Numbered from the stretch's first letter, positions 9,037 to 18,263 are shown. The stretch: 40,772 nucleotides of DNA from Rahnella woolbedingensis (GCF_003602095.1 NZ_RAHH01000039.1:1-40772); one strand, 5' to 3'. Numbers and translations: made by a program. Notes: generated by a model not told the origin, from the sequence alone.

Positions 9037-9837
9037 TTAAAACAGCGCGTTGATGGCAGAGTAGGGCGCAGCGTCGGCGATCATGGCTTGCGCGTTATCT
9101 TCCTGCAGGAACCCGCTGACTAAGCGTGCATTCTGCGCCCATAAACTTTGCGGTAGCCAGGAACCGGCACTGAGGCGGCGTACACCCAGGTCTGCGAGTT
9201 CGCTGAGCGGTGGCAATCCCGGCCAGACCGCTACGTTGAGCAGCAAATCCGTGCCGTCAGCAATGGCGCGCATTTCTGCGGCATCCGCCAGCCCGAGAAC
9301 AAAAATGCCGTCGGCACCGGCCTTGCGGTAAGCCTGCGCCCGCGTGATGACTTCAGACGGTTTTCCGGCAGCAGGAACCAAATTACGCGCGTAAACATCG
9401 GTGCGCACGTTGATATAAAGATCCACTCCAAGTCGGACGCTGGCGGCTCTTATGGCTTCAATTTTGCGACACAACACATGCGGTAAGCCTGCGCCGTCCT
9501 CAATGTTGATACCCACTACGCCCGCATCTATAAACCGTGAGACGGATAACGCCACCGTGGCCGGAACCTCGCTGTAACCGCCTTCGATATCGGCAGAAAG
9601 CGGTACTGAAATTATCCGAAAAATCGAGGCTGCGCGGGCAACATATTCCTCTACCGGCAGTTGATTACCGTCGCGATAGCCCAGAGACCAGGCGACGCCC
9701 GCGCTGGTGGTCGCAATCGCAGTTGCCCCCAGACGTTCAATCTGGCGCGCGCTGCCTGCGTCCCAGGCGTTGGGTAATTTCAGCGGGCTATCTTGCAGAT
9801 GCAGTTCGCGAAACAGGCTGGCAGATGGCGTTTTCAT
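9037..9837 (-). CDS. Isocitrate lyase/PEP mutase superfamily enzyme
   Basis: 266 residues from ATG 9837, with GAGGAGCC upstream; the much longer open frame reaching 10791 runs through the divergent LysR gene and is not coding there. The TIM-barrel family signs are LKLPNAWDAGSARQIE near the N-terminus, SVPLSADIEGGYS (Mg-binding D near residue 87), VVGINIEDG, INVRTDVYAR and the GADGIFVLGL strand. The family includes PEP mutase, 2-methylisocitrate lyase and oxaloacetate decarboxylase-type enzymes. The KKCGH loop of true lyases is absent, so the reaction cannot be named. It is divergent from a LysR gene 93 bp away, its probable regulator. Confidence 0.8.
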   Translation of the reverse strand: MKTPSASLFRELHLQDSPLKLPNAWDAGSARQIERLGATAIATTSAGVAWSLGYRDGNQLPVEEYVARAASIFRIISVPLSADIEGGYSEVPATVALSVSRFIDAGVVGINIEDGAGLPHVLCRKIEAIRAASVRLGVDLYINVRTDVYARNLVPAAGKPSEVITRAQAYRKAGADGIFVLGLADAAEMRAIADGTDLLLNVAVWPGLPPLSELADLGVRRLSAGSWLPQSLWAQNARLVSGFLQEDNAQAMIADAAPYSAINALF

Positions 9838-9880
9838 AGAATGGCTCCTCAGGAAAAGAATCATTCTAATCATGCTGAAT

Positions 9881-9901
9881 TTTCCTGATAATAGCCGGAA
9901 A
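9881..9901. promoter_or_regulatory. LysR-type box in a divergent promoter
   Basis: TTTCC-N11-GGAAA is a T-N11-A dyad midway between the PEP-mutase-like gene and the LysR gene, the usual place for the recognition site of such a regulator. Confidence 0.4.
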
Positions 9902-9930
9902 TAACATTCATTCATTCTCTGAGAGCAATA

Positions 9931-10851
9931 ATGAAAGCGCCGTCCCTGCATCTGGTACAAACCTTTGTCGCGGTGGTTGAGCATCATAGTTTTGCCCGTG
10001 CCGCCAGCGCGCTGGGCATCACACCTTCTTCCGTCAGTCGCTTTATCAAAACGCTGGAACAGGCGCTGGGCACCACGCTGCTTAACCGGACTACGCGGGC
10101 GATGTCGCTGACAGAAACCGGCAAGCGCTATTATGTCGAATGCCATCAGGCGCTGTTGCAGCTCAACCAAGCTGCCGTCAGGGTACGTGATGAGCAGACG
10201 CTTCCCTCCGGGCCGCTGGTCGTGAGCGCGCCGGTGGCGTTTGGCCATACTCATATCGTGCCGCATCTTCGCGGGTTTCTGGCGGTCTGTCCGCAGGTGC
10301 AGCTGGATCTGCGTCTGACGGATGACTACGCAGATCTGGTTACTGAGGGCATCATGCTGGCGTTTCGGATTGGCCGCATGAAGGATTCTTCTCTGATTGC
10401 CCATAAGATGCTGGATAACCGGCGGATCCTGGTGGCAGCCCCGTCTTATCTGGAAGAACACGGCACGCCTTCGGCACCGGAAGATCTTCATCAGCACGAT
10501 TGCATTGTCTCTTCTGCCAGCCATGACGGCGTACTGTGGCGGCTGTTTTTTAAGGTAGAAGAGCTGAAGGTAGAAGAGCCGAACGCTGAAGAACGTACGC
10601 TGGCACCAAAAGGATCGGTCAAAGTCGATAACGCCGATGCCGCACGACGATTGTGTATCGACGGCCAGGGCATCGCTTTTCACTCTGCAGTCACTATGGC
10701 GGCGGCGATTACCGCCGGGGATCTGGTGCAGATCCTGCCACAATGGACGGGGCGGGAGACCGGCGTGTATTGCGTGCGTCCGAACCGGCACATGGGCCCG
10801 GCGGCGAAGGCGTTCCTCGACTTTCTGGCCGCGCGCTGGCAGTGCAAATGA
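9931..10851 (+). CDS. LysR-family transcriptional regulator
   Basis: 306 residues. Residues ~4-65 form the winged helix-turn-helix (FARAASALGITPSSVSRFIKTLE); the rest is the two-lobed effector domain (LVVSAPVAFGHTHIVPHL, then VDNADAARRLCIDGQGIAFHS). It is divergent from the PEP-mutase-like gene and probably controls it. ATG 9931 follows GAGAGCAATA. An oddity: residues 208-217 read KVEELKVEEP, encoded by a direct 15-bp repeat at 10552-10581. This charged insert follows the segment WRLFFK and continues as NAEERTL, in a place where relatives usually have a short loop. No effector is known. Confidence 0.9.
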   Translation: MKAPSLHLVQTFVAVVEHHSFARAASALGITPSSVSRFIKTLEQALGTTLLNRTTRAMSLTETGKRYYVECHQALLQLNQAAVRVRDEQTLPSGPLVVSAPVAFGHTHIVPHLRGFLAVCPQVQLDLRLTDDYADLVTEGIMLAFRIGRMKDSSLIAHKMLDNRRILVAAPSYLEEHGTPSAPEDLHQHDCIVSSASHDGVLWRLFFKVEELKVEEPNAEERTLAPKGSVKVDNADAARRLCIDGQGIAFHSAVTMAAAITAGDLVQILPQWTGRETGVYCVRPNRHMGPAAKAFLDFLAARWQCK

Positions 10852-10903
10852 CGTTCAGGCGACATCCGTTATACTTAGTGGATACGCATAAGCGGAGGCG
10901 GTT

Positions 10904-11557
10904 ATGAATTTAGATCTTTTCGATCATCCGGATTTTCACCCGAACTGGCGTGAAGATCTCTGTCCCGGTGCGGTGGTTTTGCGCGGTGCCGCGCTGGAAG
11001 AGGATGCGGCACTGCTGGCGGAGATTGACCGTATCGCCGGACTGGTCCCTTTTCAGTACCGGGCCACACCCGGCGGTTACGCGATGTCGGTGGCGATGAC
11101 TAACTGCGGGGATGTCGGCTGGGTGACAGATAAAGCCGGTTACCGTTATCAGGCGACGTCGCCGGAAAGCCAGCAGCAATGGCCGCCGATGCCGGAACTG
11201 TTTCGACAGATTGCGGTGAGAGCGGCAGAACAGGCGGGATTCCCCGGATTCGAGCCGGATGCGTGTCTTATCAACCGTTATCAGCCCGGTGCTAAAATGA
11301 GCCTGCATCAGGACAAAGACGAGCATGATTTCGGCCAGCCGATCGTTTCTGTCTCGCTGGGCTTACCGGCTGTTTTTCAGTTTGGCGGTATGGAGCGCAG
11401 CGATAAAACGCAGCGCGTGCCGCTGACACATGGCGATATTGTGGTGTGGGGCGGCCCGTCGCGGCTGCGGTATCACGGCGTATTGCCGCTGAAAGCGGGC
11501 GAACATCCGCTAACCGGATCCTACAGATTTAATCTGACGTTCCGAAAAGCGATATAA
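10904..11557 (+). CDS. alkB: AlkB, DNA/RNA alkylation-repair dioxygenase
   Basis: Fe(II)/2-oxoglutarate dioxygenase that removes 1-methyladenine and 3-methylcytosine lesions by oxidative demethylation. 217 residues, E. coli-like in length. Iron ligands are H135 and D137 (SLHQDKDE) and H191 (RLRYHGVLPL); 2-oxoglutarate arginines are R208 and R214 (YRFNLTFR). Each is four residues later than in E. coli. The substrate lid YRATPGGYAMSVAMTNCGD..WVTDKAGYRY is conserved. GGAGG at 10894-10898 sets the start. It follows the LysR gene by 52 bp but stands alone; the usual partner ada is not nearby. Confidence 0.95.
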   Translation: MNLDLFDHPDFHPNWREDLCPGAVVLRGAALEEDAALLAEIDRIAGLVPFQYRATPGGYAMSVAMTNCGDVGWVTDKAGYRYQATSPESQQQWPPMPELFRQIAVRAAEQAGFPGFEPDACLINRYQPGAKMSLHQDKDEHDFGQPIVSVSLGLPAVFQFGGMERSDKTQRVPLTHGDIVVWGGPSRLRYHGVLPLKAGEHPLTGSYRFNLTFRKAI

Positions 11558-11665
11558 ACTGAGGGCATCAGGCAGTAAAGCACAGGACTTTATCCTCATT
11601 CTGCTTTACACTGCCGCCCTGCAAAAACTGACATGTTGAATAGATAATTACTTAGGCGGTAAGCG

Positions 11666-12145
11666 ATGAACGGCGTAATCACAACCTGGTTTGAAGATAA
11701 AGGTTTCGGTTTTATCAAAGATGAAAACGGCGATAACCGTTATTTCCACGTGATTAAAGTTGCAAACCCTGAGCTGATTAAGAAAGACGCGGCAGTCACT
11801 TTTGAGCCGACCACCAATAACAAAGGCCTTTCCGCCTTTGCGGTGAAAGTCGAGCCAGAGAGTAAATACATCTTTATTGCTGGTGAGCGTATCAAAATCA
11901 CCAGCATCAAATCTTTCCTGGCCTTTAACGAAGAAGTGCCGGGTGAAGCGAAGATCGACAAAGAAAACGCCGTGCTGTCCGTGGGCCTGCTGATGAACCG
12001 CATCCGCCCGCAGGAAGAAGAGAAAAAAGCGGAAACCCGCACCATGAAAAAGCTGCTGATCACTACCTTCCAGAACAGCACGTATGTGTTCACCGAAGAT
12101 GAAATTGATGTCGATGCGACCATCAAGACGCTGAAAGCGCTGTAA
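11666..12145 (+). CDS. Cold-shock-domain protein with a conserved C-terminal extension
   Basis: 159 residues. Residues 1-~62 are a cold-shock OB fold: RNP1 is KGFGFIKDENGD and RNP2-like RYFHVIKV replaces the usual VFVHFS. Single-stranded RNA or DNA binding is expected. The remaining ~95 residues are not a standard CSD. They contain two similar stretches, YIFIAGERIKITSIKSFLA and TYVFTEDEIDVDATIKTLKA, perhaps an internal repeat. Function is unknown. Its own transcription unit: 108 bp after alkB, with a strong terminator downstream. The leader has a GGCAGT-AAAGCA / TGCTTT-AC-ACTGCC inverted repeat (11571-11615), which might be a structured 5' UTR. Confidence 0.8.
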   Translation: MNGVITTWFEDKGFGFIKDENGDNRYFHVIKVANPELIKKDAAVTFEPTTNNKGLSAFAVKVEPESKYIFIAGERIKITSIKSFLAFNEEVPGEAKIDKENAVLSVGLLMNRIRPQEEEKKAETRTMKKLLITTFQNSTYVFTEDEIDVDATIKTLKAL

Positions 12146-12160
12146 GATTTTCTGCTCCTA

Positions 12161-12195
12161 AACCGGTGCGCATTCGCTGCACCGGTTCTGTTTTT
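12161..12195 (+). terminator. Terminator after the cold-shock-domain gene
   Basis: Perfect stem AACCGGTGC / GCACCGGTT followed by CTGTTTTT. It lies 15 bp after the stop codon. Confidence 0.9.
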
Positions 12196-12202
12196 CCCAT
12201 CA

Positions 12203-13171
12203 TTAATAGGTCACTGTGACGGTCACTGTATCGCTGTAATTCCCGGCGGGCTGATTGCTTTGCGACAAATTCACCGAAGCGGTATACGGAAATGATTGTG
12301 ATGTACCGGTGCCGGTCGCGCTGCTGTTGGTTGCCGCCGTCCACACCGTGCTGTCGCCTTTAAATATCTGATATTGCAGGTAACTGGTGGTGTTGCCCAC
12401 GGTAGAAGCCATCTGCCGGTACACGCCGGAAGCCAGTACGCTGCTGGAAAGATTCACGGAATAGCTGGCATTGAGCGTACAACGTACGCTGATGGTATTG
12501 GCGACAACGGTCGTCAGGCCGGAAGGCAGGGCGGCGCTGCCAAAACCGACATTTGGCGCGCTGTCGATGTAGCAAAAGTTGGTGACGTTGAGCGTCAGGT
12601 TGACGGTGCCACTGACGTTGCCGGTATCGGCAATACACAGCAATGTCCCGATGGCCACCGAGCAGATGTTCCACGTCCAGGCAATAGGCACGGTGTCGGT
12701 GTAGGTGCCGGCCGCCAGATTGGACAACGTTTTAGGCATCACATACAGCGGCAATGTGCCGTTCGGCCCGGAAAACAGCCCCAGTAACCCCAGTGCGGTG
12801 GTACTGCTCCAGCTAATCACATCGCCCTGGTTATACACCGTGGCGCAGCCGCTGTCTTTGCACAGGTTGTAAGGCAGAAACTGGGTGGTCGCCGCGCTGT
12901 AAAGGCGGGGCTGCGTGCTGCTCGGATGCAGTGTGGCGCCAATGGTGGCGGTAATGGTGTTGGTACCGCCGATACTCAGCAACGGTCCTGTGCAGGTTAA
13001 TCCGCTGCCGCCCGCAGTCACCAGCGGTGATGTGCTGACCGCAAACGAGTTCTGGGTGCCCAGCGTAATGGTAGAGGCCGCCGTGGTACAACCGGCAAAA
13101 GCCTGCGATGACGCGCCCAGAAACAGCATCAGCACTAACACGCGACCGATCCATCGCCTGAATATTCTCAT
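12203..13171 (-). CDS. csuE: Csu-type pilus tip subunit (two SCPU domains)
   Basis: 322 residues with a signal peptide (VLVLMLFLGASSQAFA). It has two spore-coat-U/SCPU domains: residues ~27-170, ending TYTDTVPIAWTW, and ~190-322, ending with the donor-strand motif YSDTVTVTVTY. A two-domain subunit at the 3' end of such operons is the tip adhesin (CsuE in Acinetobacter), which mediates attachment to abiotic surfaces. The start overlaps the usher stop by four bases (ATGA). Last gene of the operon. Confidence 0.88.
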   Translation of the reverse strand: MRIFRRWIGRVLVLMLFLGASSQAFAGCTTAASTITLGTQNSFAVSTSPLVTAGGSGLTCTGPLLSIGGTNTITATIGATLHPSSTQPRLYSAATTQFLPYNLCKDSGCATVYNQGDVISWSSTTALGLLGLFSGPNGTLPLYVMPKTLSNLAAGTYTDTVPIAWTWNICSVAIGTLLCIADTGNVSGTVNLTLNVTNFCYIDSAPNVGFGSAALPSGLTTVVANTISVRCTLNASYSVNLSSSVLASGVYRQMASTVGNTTSYLQYQIFKGDSTVWTAATNSSATGTGTSQSFPYTASVNLSQSNQPAGNYSDTVTVTVTY

Positions 13172-15738
13172 GATTGATCTCCTGGCTTTGCGTTCGCCGG
13201 GCTGCCCGCTGTTGTGCCCGTGGTGTTACCAGGGCATGCCAGCGGCCCGACCTGCTCAATGCTGTGCAGATCAGGGTTGAGCGTGAAACTGACCCGGCAT
13301 ACCGAATGGTCTTCCTGCTGGATATTCAGCACGTTGTTTTCCTTTAAATGCGAGAAGTACACCAGCCCGTCGTAACCGGTCACAGTGGTTTGCTGCGTAT
13401 TCTGTTCTGTGACCAGCGTGCCCGGTTTCAGCGGTTGTCCGGCGGCGTTATGCAGCGTGATATTGGCCGAAAGCACTTTCTCCACGTTGAATTTCACCAC
13501 TACGCCGCTGCCTTGTTTCACCGCTATTCGGTCATTGACGTTATTAGCGACCACATCGGCGGGCAGCGGCAGGGTGTCGATTTCTACTTTGGCCGGATAA
13601 TACGAGCTGACGGTCGGGATCAGCAGATGACCGTTCTTATCGGTTTTGCCCATTTTCTGATTCTCGAAAAGTACCGGAACGTCGGCGTAATGGTCGGTAT
13701 CGACCACGATAAAGGCGTCATTAATCTTGTCAGAAAGGAACCAGTCATTGGCCATAAACACAACTGAACCGCTGAGATCAGCCCAGTTGGTGTAATCCCC
13801 CTGATTGCCGTAGAACCCGCCCTGAAGGGTGGCGTAGCGGGATTTCCAGGTGGCATCGGCCTGCTGATAGGGGTCGTTGCCGCCGCTGTAGGCCAGATCC
13901 CAGCCGAGGCCGCCGTCGGTGGGCGTGGCTTTGCTGGCGCCGATTTGCTCCTGATAATTGCCCGCGCTGTCACGCTGTACGCCTGCGTTCATGTTGATAT
14001 TGGTGCCAATCGGAATGATGAATTGCAGCTGCGCGCTGTAGCCGTTATCGCCCAGCGTTTTATTGAGCGATAAAAACATGCTGCTTTGCCCCCACAGCGA
14101 GCGGCTGTAGGAAAAATTCACCAGCCGCGTATGTGAATTGTCATAGGCTTCGACGTCGTAATACCCGATGCCCATCGTGCCGTTCGAAGACCCGAACGGT
14201 GAGGTGCTGAACGTCACCTGATCGGCCTGACGGCTGAGCCGCGTGTCGCTGGTGTATGACGTCAGATCCTGATATCCCACCGTGCGTTTTGAGCGCAGCG
14301 CCGAAAGGCTGAAAATCGTCGAATAGTAGGAATACCCCAGCGTGTACTGACTGCCATCCTTTTTATCAGTGATATTCTCACCCAGCGGATTGTCGATTTC
14401 GCCGCTGGAATTCGGGATGCCCGGCGTCAGCCCGTTATTGTAATTATCCTGCGTAATTATCTGGTTATCGCTGCTTACCGGCGGGTGATCGGCCTTACTC
14501 TGGCTGCCGGACACGCTCAGCGTCCCCCATGTTCCCACCGCGACATCCGCCCCTAAACCTCCCAGCGCCAGACCTTGCACAATTTCGGTATGTCCGGACA
14601 GCGTCAGATAATCGCTCAGCCCGTAACGGTAAATCCCGCTGAATGCGGCATCTGAATAGTCGCCGTTGGTGACGCCATAATTGTTGCGCACCGCCCCCAG
14701 CGAGAAATCGAAATCGCTGAGATTTTTGCGCAGTAAAGTGTTGGAAACGTAGAACGGCACCCTGGTTGAAATCTGACGTCCGACCGCATCGGTGGTGACA
14801 ATCGTCGCTTCACCGGCACCATTGATATACGGCACGTTGGTCAGCGTAAACGGCCCGGAATTCAGATTGTTACTGCTGGCTTTGTAGCCGTTGAGGAACA
14901 GGTCAACGGTGCTCGGTACCGCCGCTGTGCCGCTGTATTGCAACAGCGGGTAGGTCACCAGATCCGGGCGGACGGCAAAGTTGCGGCTGATACGCAAGCC
15001 ACCCATGCGCGCTGAATTACTCCAGGTCAGGGAATCGCTGACGAAATCCCCGACCTGATAGCTGATCAGGTTCCTCTCGTCCGTGAATCGCCAGAACGTG
15101 TCGTAGCGCAGATAGCCGTCCTGCGCGGTGCTGCCGCCATTTTCGTTATTGCCCGAACTATCGACGTTATAGCGGTAAGTCCCGGTATTGGTGAAAAGCC
15201 CGAGGCTGCTGAATAAACGTTGTTCCATCCAGGTGGCGATGGATTTCGAACCGCCGGGTGGATCGGTGTAGTACGAATCGTAGTTAAACAGCAGACCGGT
15301 GCTGCTTTGCGACGGCGTGTAGTTCATCAGCGGATCGCCGCTGACCTTCTGGTTCGGCAGCCAGGCGTCCGGCACCGTTAAAATAAGCTGCTGCGTGCCT
15401 GAATCGTATTTCGCTTTCACGTCCGGCAGTTCGCCGACATTGATCAGCCCCTGCTGGCCGTTAATGTGGATGTGATTTTTTGCCAGTACACCGGCTTCGA
15501 CGAAATACGCGTTATTACGATACGTCACCGGCACCACCTGATTATCCGTCTGGCCGTTGACCACAATCGACAGATAAAACATGGCATCGGTCACCACCGG
15601 TGCCGCTCTCGGGGCTTCAGGCAGTGAAGAGTATTCCTGTGCCTGCGCGCCAAAGGCACTGAGGTATAACAGGCACAGGCTTCCCCGGAAAATCAGCAGA
15701 GGCTGATAACCTGCTCCGGGAAGACGTCTTTTTGGCAT
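13168..15738 (-). CDS. csuD: Csu-type outer-membrane usher
   Basis: 856 residues, the usual usher length. A signal-like N-terminus (LLIFRGSLCLLYLSAFGAQA) is followed by the periplasmic N-domain and a long beta-barrel rich in alternating aromatic residues (for example LRYDTFWRFTDERNLISYQVGD and DFDFSLGAVRNNYG). The C-terminal domain ends with a Cys pair (CRVSFTLNPDL..GPLAC). It translocates and orders pilus subunits at the outer membrane. It is the fifth gene of the operon, 18 bp after the chaperone gene. The archaic usher type is inferred from operon partners and the SCPU subunits. Confidence 0.92.
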   Translation of the reverse strand: MPKRRLPGAGYQPLLIFRGSLCLLYLSAFGAQAQEYSSLPEAPRAAPVVTDAMFYLSIVVNGQTDNQVVPVTYRNNAYFVEAGVLAKNHIHINGQQGLINVGELPDVKAKYDSGTQQLILTVPDAWLPNQKVSGDPLMNYTPSQSSTGLLFNYDSYYTDPPGGSKSIATWMEQRLFSSLGLFTNTGTYRYNVDSSGNNENGGSTAQDGYLRYDTFWRFTDERNLISYQVGDFVSDSLTWSNSARMGGLRISRNFAVRPDLVTYPLLQYSGTAAVPSTVDLFLNGYKASSNNLNSGPFTLTNVPYINGAGEATIVTTDAVGRQISTRVPFYVSNTLLRKNLSDFDFSLGAVRNNYGVTNGDYSDAAFSGIYRYGLSDYLTLSGHTEIVQGLALGGLGADVAVGTWGTLSVSGSQSKADHPPVSSDNQIITQDNYNNGLTPGIPNSSGEIDNPLGENITDKKDGSQYTLGYSYYSTIFSLSALRSKRTVGYQDLTSYTSDTRLSRQADQVTFSTSPFGSSNGTMGIGYYDVEAYDNSHTRLVNFSYSRSLWGQSSMFLSLNKTLGDNGYSAQLQFIIPIGTNINMNAGVQRDSAGNYQEQIGASKATPTDGGLGWDLAYSGGNDPYQQADATWKSRYATLQGGFYGNQGDYTNWADLSGSVVFMANDWFLSDKINDAFIVVDTDHYADVPVLFENQKMGKTDKNGHLLIPTVSSYYPAKVEIDTLPLPADVVANNVNDRIAVKQGSGVVVKFNVEKVLSANITLHNAAGQPLKPGTLVTEQNTQQTTVTGYDGLVYFSHLKENNVLNIQQEDHSVCRVSFTLNPDLHSIEQVGPLACPGNTTGTTAGSPANAKPGDQS

Positions 15739-15756
15739 CCGTTGCGGCTCCTGCTG

Positions 15757-16554
15757 TTATTCGCCGCGTGGAATAACAATAGGTTTGGTGTTATCCGCAA
15801 TTTGAGCATTGAGCTGTGCGCCCGGCGTCACGCCTGCCGGTACCGGCCAGCGCATCTGCTGTCCCGGCAACACGTACCCCATAAAGCCACCGACCATGGT
15901 TTTAACGCCCTGCTTCTGGTTGTCTGCGGATGACCAGAACACATTGCTCAGACGCGCATGGACGATGCCGGTATTGCGCACCTGCAAATACGTTTTGCCG
16001 CCTTCGGATACCGAACGCCAGGTGAGGATCGGGCGTGTTGCCGTTGACGCATCGCGCTTCATATCAGGGCGATCGTTGGTCCATAAACTGCCGCCATCCA
16101 TAAACAGCGGCAGAAGATAACGCATCTGCAATTGCAGGCCGACCACGGCTTTGTCTTTGCCCTCACCGGCGCTGTTGAGTGGAGAGGGGATCTCATCGAT
16201 GATAATGCGGTACGCCTGTTCGGTATTGGCGGGCACCGGCGTGTTGCGGATCAAACGGATCAGTTGGCGCTGGCCCGGCGGCACGGTAGCGAATGGCGGG
16301 CTGGCGACCACGTTGGTCTGATCTGCATACTTCTCATTAAAATTTTCCTGCTTCCAGGCCAGCACGCGCACCTGTAAAGACACCGGATCCGCGCCGCGGT
16401 TTTCCAGCCACAGGGCCGATCCGTTCTGATCCGATTCGATAATCTGATAGACCGGCCACACCAGCACCGAACTGGCGGCCTGAACCGCCATGCTGGAAAA
16501 CAGAGCCGCAGCCAGGGCGGTGGTAGCAATCATGCGTGAGAACGTCGTCGTCAT
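15757..16554 (-). CDS. csuC: Csu-type periplasmic pilus chaperone
   Basis: 265 residues with signal peptide (TALAAALFSSMAVQA). The Ig-like chaperone fold shows SVLVWPVYQIIESDQNGSALWLENRG, PPFATVPPGQRQLIRLIR (the conserved Arg of the subunit-carboxylate clamp) and ..EQAYRIIIDEIP. It caps subunits by donor-strand complementation and delivers them to the usher. Third-from-last gene of the operon; the usher gene starts 18 bp downstream. Confidence 0.92.
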   Translation of the reverse strand: MTTTFSRMIATTALAAALFSSMAVQAASSVLVWPVYQIIESDQNGSALWLENRGADPVSLQVRVLAWKQENFNEKYADQTNVVASPPFATVPPGQRQLIRLIRNTPVPANTEQAYRIIIDEIPSPLNSAGEGKDKAVVGLQLQMRYLLPLFMDGGSLWTNDRPDMKRDASTATRPILTWRSVSEGGKTYLQVRNTGIVHARLSNVFWSSADNQKQGVKTMVGGFMGYVLPGQQMRWPVPAGVTPGAQLNAQIADNTKPIVIPRGE

Positions 16555-16572
16555 AGCTCATATCCTGATGAT

Positions 16573-17127
16573 TCAATAAGTGAGAGTCACGGTTACCGTG
16601 TCGGTGTAAGTGCCCGCAGTGGGTGACGTCGTGAAAGAAAACAACCGGCCATAGACCGGGTAAGTTTGTGTTGTCGAGGGGAAACTGCTGATGGTCATCG
16701 CCTGCGCGCCGGTTCCCCAAACCACGGTGCGCGCAGCGTCCTGATAAAGCTGATAGCCCAGCGTCGCGGTGGCCCCGCTGTTGGCCATATATCGCTGGGT
16801 GGCGGAGCCGCCGTGTATGCCGTAATCCATGCCAATCGCCACCGTTGTGCCCGGCGTGCAGGTGACCACGACCGAGCCTGCGCCCGAGGTGCTGACCACA
16901 TCGACATTGGTGGGAACGGAAGGAAACGAGCCGAAGTTGATGGTGCCGAGATTGGTCGTCGGGCTGGAAAGCGAGCTGCCGAAAACGCAGCCATTGGTGA
17001 GGGTGGCCGTCACGGTAAATGTCGCAGTGGCCGTGGCGCCACGCGCTGAGCTGCACATTATTACCGGCATCAGTATGAGCGGCAGCACCATGAGCAGCAC
17101 CGGCGGCACCCGCAAACGGGCAGGCAT
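16573..17127 (-). CDS. SCPU-domain pilin subunit
   Basis: 184 residues from ATG 17127, preceded by GTAGAGG; the open frame to 17226 overlaps the previous gene and has no better start. Signal peptide LLMVLPLILMPVIMCSSARG, then one SCPU domain ending GTYTDTVTVTLTY. Likely a minor subunit (CsuA/CsuB position). Eight bases separate it from the previous gene. Confidence 0.85.
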   Translation of the reverse strand: MPARLRVPPVLLMVLPLILMPVIMCSSARGATATATFTVTATLTNGCVFGSSLSSPTTNLGTINFGSFPSVPTNVDVVSTSGAGSVVVTCTPGTTVAIGMDYGIHGGSATQRYMANSGATATLGYQLYQDAARTVVWGTGAQAMTISSFPSTTQTYPVYGRLFSFTTSPTAGTYTDTVTVTLTY

Positions 17128-17135
17128 AAAAACCT

Positions 17136-17654
17136 CTACCAGGATACGGTGACATTCACCGTATCCTGATAAACACCGGCACCAGGCGTGGTCTGTGCCG
17201 GAACGCGGCCATAAACCGTGCTCCACTGATCTGCGCCGTTGCCGGTGCCGCTCACGCCGGTCACGTTATCCCAGACAGTGGTGCGTGCCGCCGTGGTGTA
17301 AAGGTTGTACTGCAAGGTCAGCGCGCTGTTGGTGGTATTGACCATCCTGCGGGCGGTGACCATGCCGCTGCTGCCACCATCCATGACAATTTTATACGTC
17401 AGCCCGTTCACGCAATTCACGCGAATCGACCCCGCCAGCTGCGCGCTGGTGGCGTTAATTGCGCTGGTGAGCGACGCATAATTGCCAAAATTCAGCGTAC
17501 CGAAGCTGGTGCTCCCGGACGTCGTGGTTCCCGCATTGCAGGCGGGCAGCAACGTGGCGCTGATGCCTATCGTTGCCGCCTGACTGAATGGAATGCGCAA
17601 CTGCATCGACACCAGCAGGATAGCTGGCAGTAGCAGCAGTACCTTGATGTCCAT
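17136..17654 (-). CDS. SCPU-domain pilin subunit
   Basis: 172 residues. Signal peptide LLLLPAILLVSMQLRIPFSQA, then one SCPU domain with FGTLNFGNYASLTSAINATS and the terminal strand GVYQDTVNVTVSW. Second subunit gene of the Csu-type operon, 63 bp after the first, so probably a minor pilin or adaptor. Confidence 0.86.
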   Translation of the reverse strand: MDIKVLLLLPAILLVSMQLRIPFSQAATIGISATLLPACNAGTTTSGSTSFGTLNFGNYASLTSAINATSAQLAGSIRVNCVNGLTYKIVMDGGSSGMVTARRMVNTTNSALTLQYNLYTTAARTTVWDNVTGVSGTGNGADQWSTVYGRVPAQTTPGAGVYQDTVNVTVSW

Positions 17655-17717
17655 GATCTTTCCTTCCTTGAAACAAAAGCCAGTCAGAGGCGAAACCGAC
17701 CCTGATGGAATAAAGCC

Positions 17718-18263
17718 TTACCAGGAAAGAGTGGCAACAACGGTATCGTTATATGTCCCCGCAGCCGGCGTAGTGCTGGTCTGGTCAGCAGGCAGCACAC
17801 GACCATAAATTGGGATATTTTGCGCAGTGGTGCCCGTCGTCAGAGTAATCGGCGTGTTGATCGCAATTTCTGTCGTACGCGCAGTGTCAGAATAGAGGCG
17901 GTAAGGAATGCTGTTGCCGCTCGATGTCATGGTCCGCAGCCCGCCGGTTGCCGCCAGCCCGCCATTGAGTGAAAGCGTCGGTGTCAGCCCGGTGCTACAG
18001 GTGATGGTGACCGCACCCGTGCCGTTGGCACCAAATACTGTCCCGTTGATGACGCTGGTCAGGTCAGCGTAATTACCAAAGTTCAGGGTACCCCACTGGT
18101 TGGTGCCCCCGGTTGATGTACCGTTACCGACAGTACAACCGGTGCTGATGGTCAACTGAACACCCACTTGCCCTGTTAAGGTTCCGGCGGCCTGTGCGCC
18201 TGCGGCTAACGCTAGCGTTGCAGCAGCAAGAACAGCCAGTAATAATGAATTTTTATCGCCCAT
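17718..18263 (-). CDS. Major pilin of the Csu-type fimbria (SCPU domain)
   Basis: 181 residues from ATG 18263 (MGDKNSLLLAVLAAATLALA), with GGGAG upstream; more distal ATGs at 18317 and 18302 give no signal peptide at the N-terminus. The SCPU domain has WGTLNFGNYADLTSVINGT and ends GTYNDTVVATLSW. First in the operon, the position of the major shaft subunit (CsuA/B). It follows a long AT-rich promoter region. Confidence 0.87.
   Translation of the reverse strand: MGDKNSLLLAVLAAATLALAAGAQAAGTLTGQVGVQLTISTGCTVGNGTSTGGTNQWGTLNFGNYADLTSVINGTVFGANGTGAVTITCSTGLTPTLSLNGGLAATGGLRTMTSSGNSIPYRLYSDTARTTEIAINTPITLTTGTTAQNIPIYGRVLPADQTSTTPAAGTYNDTVVATLSW

Noticed and set aside
9838-10791. Long N-terminal extension of the PEP-mutase-like protein
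   Set aside because: It is antisense to the LysR gene, low in complexity and unlike the family; a good start with ribosome site exists at 9837.
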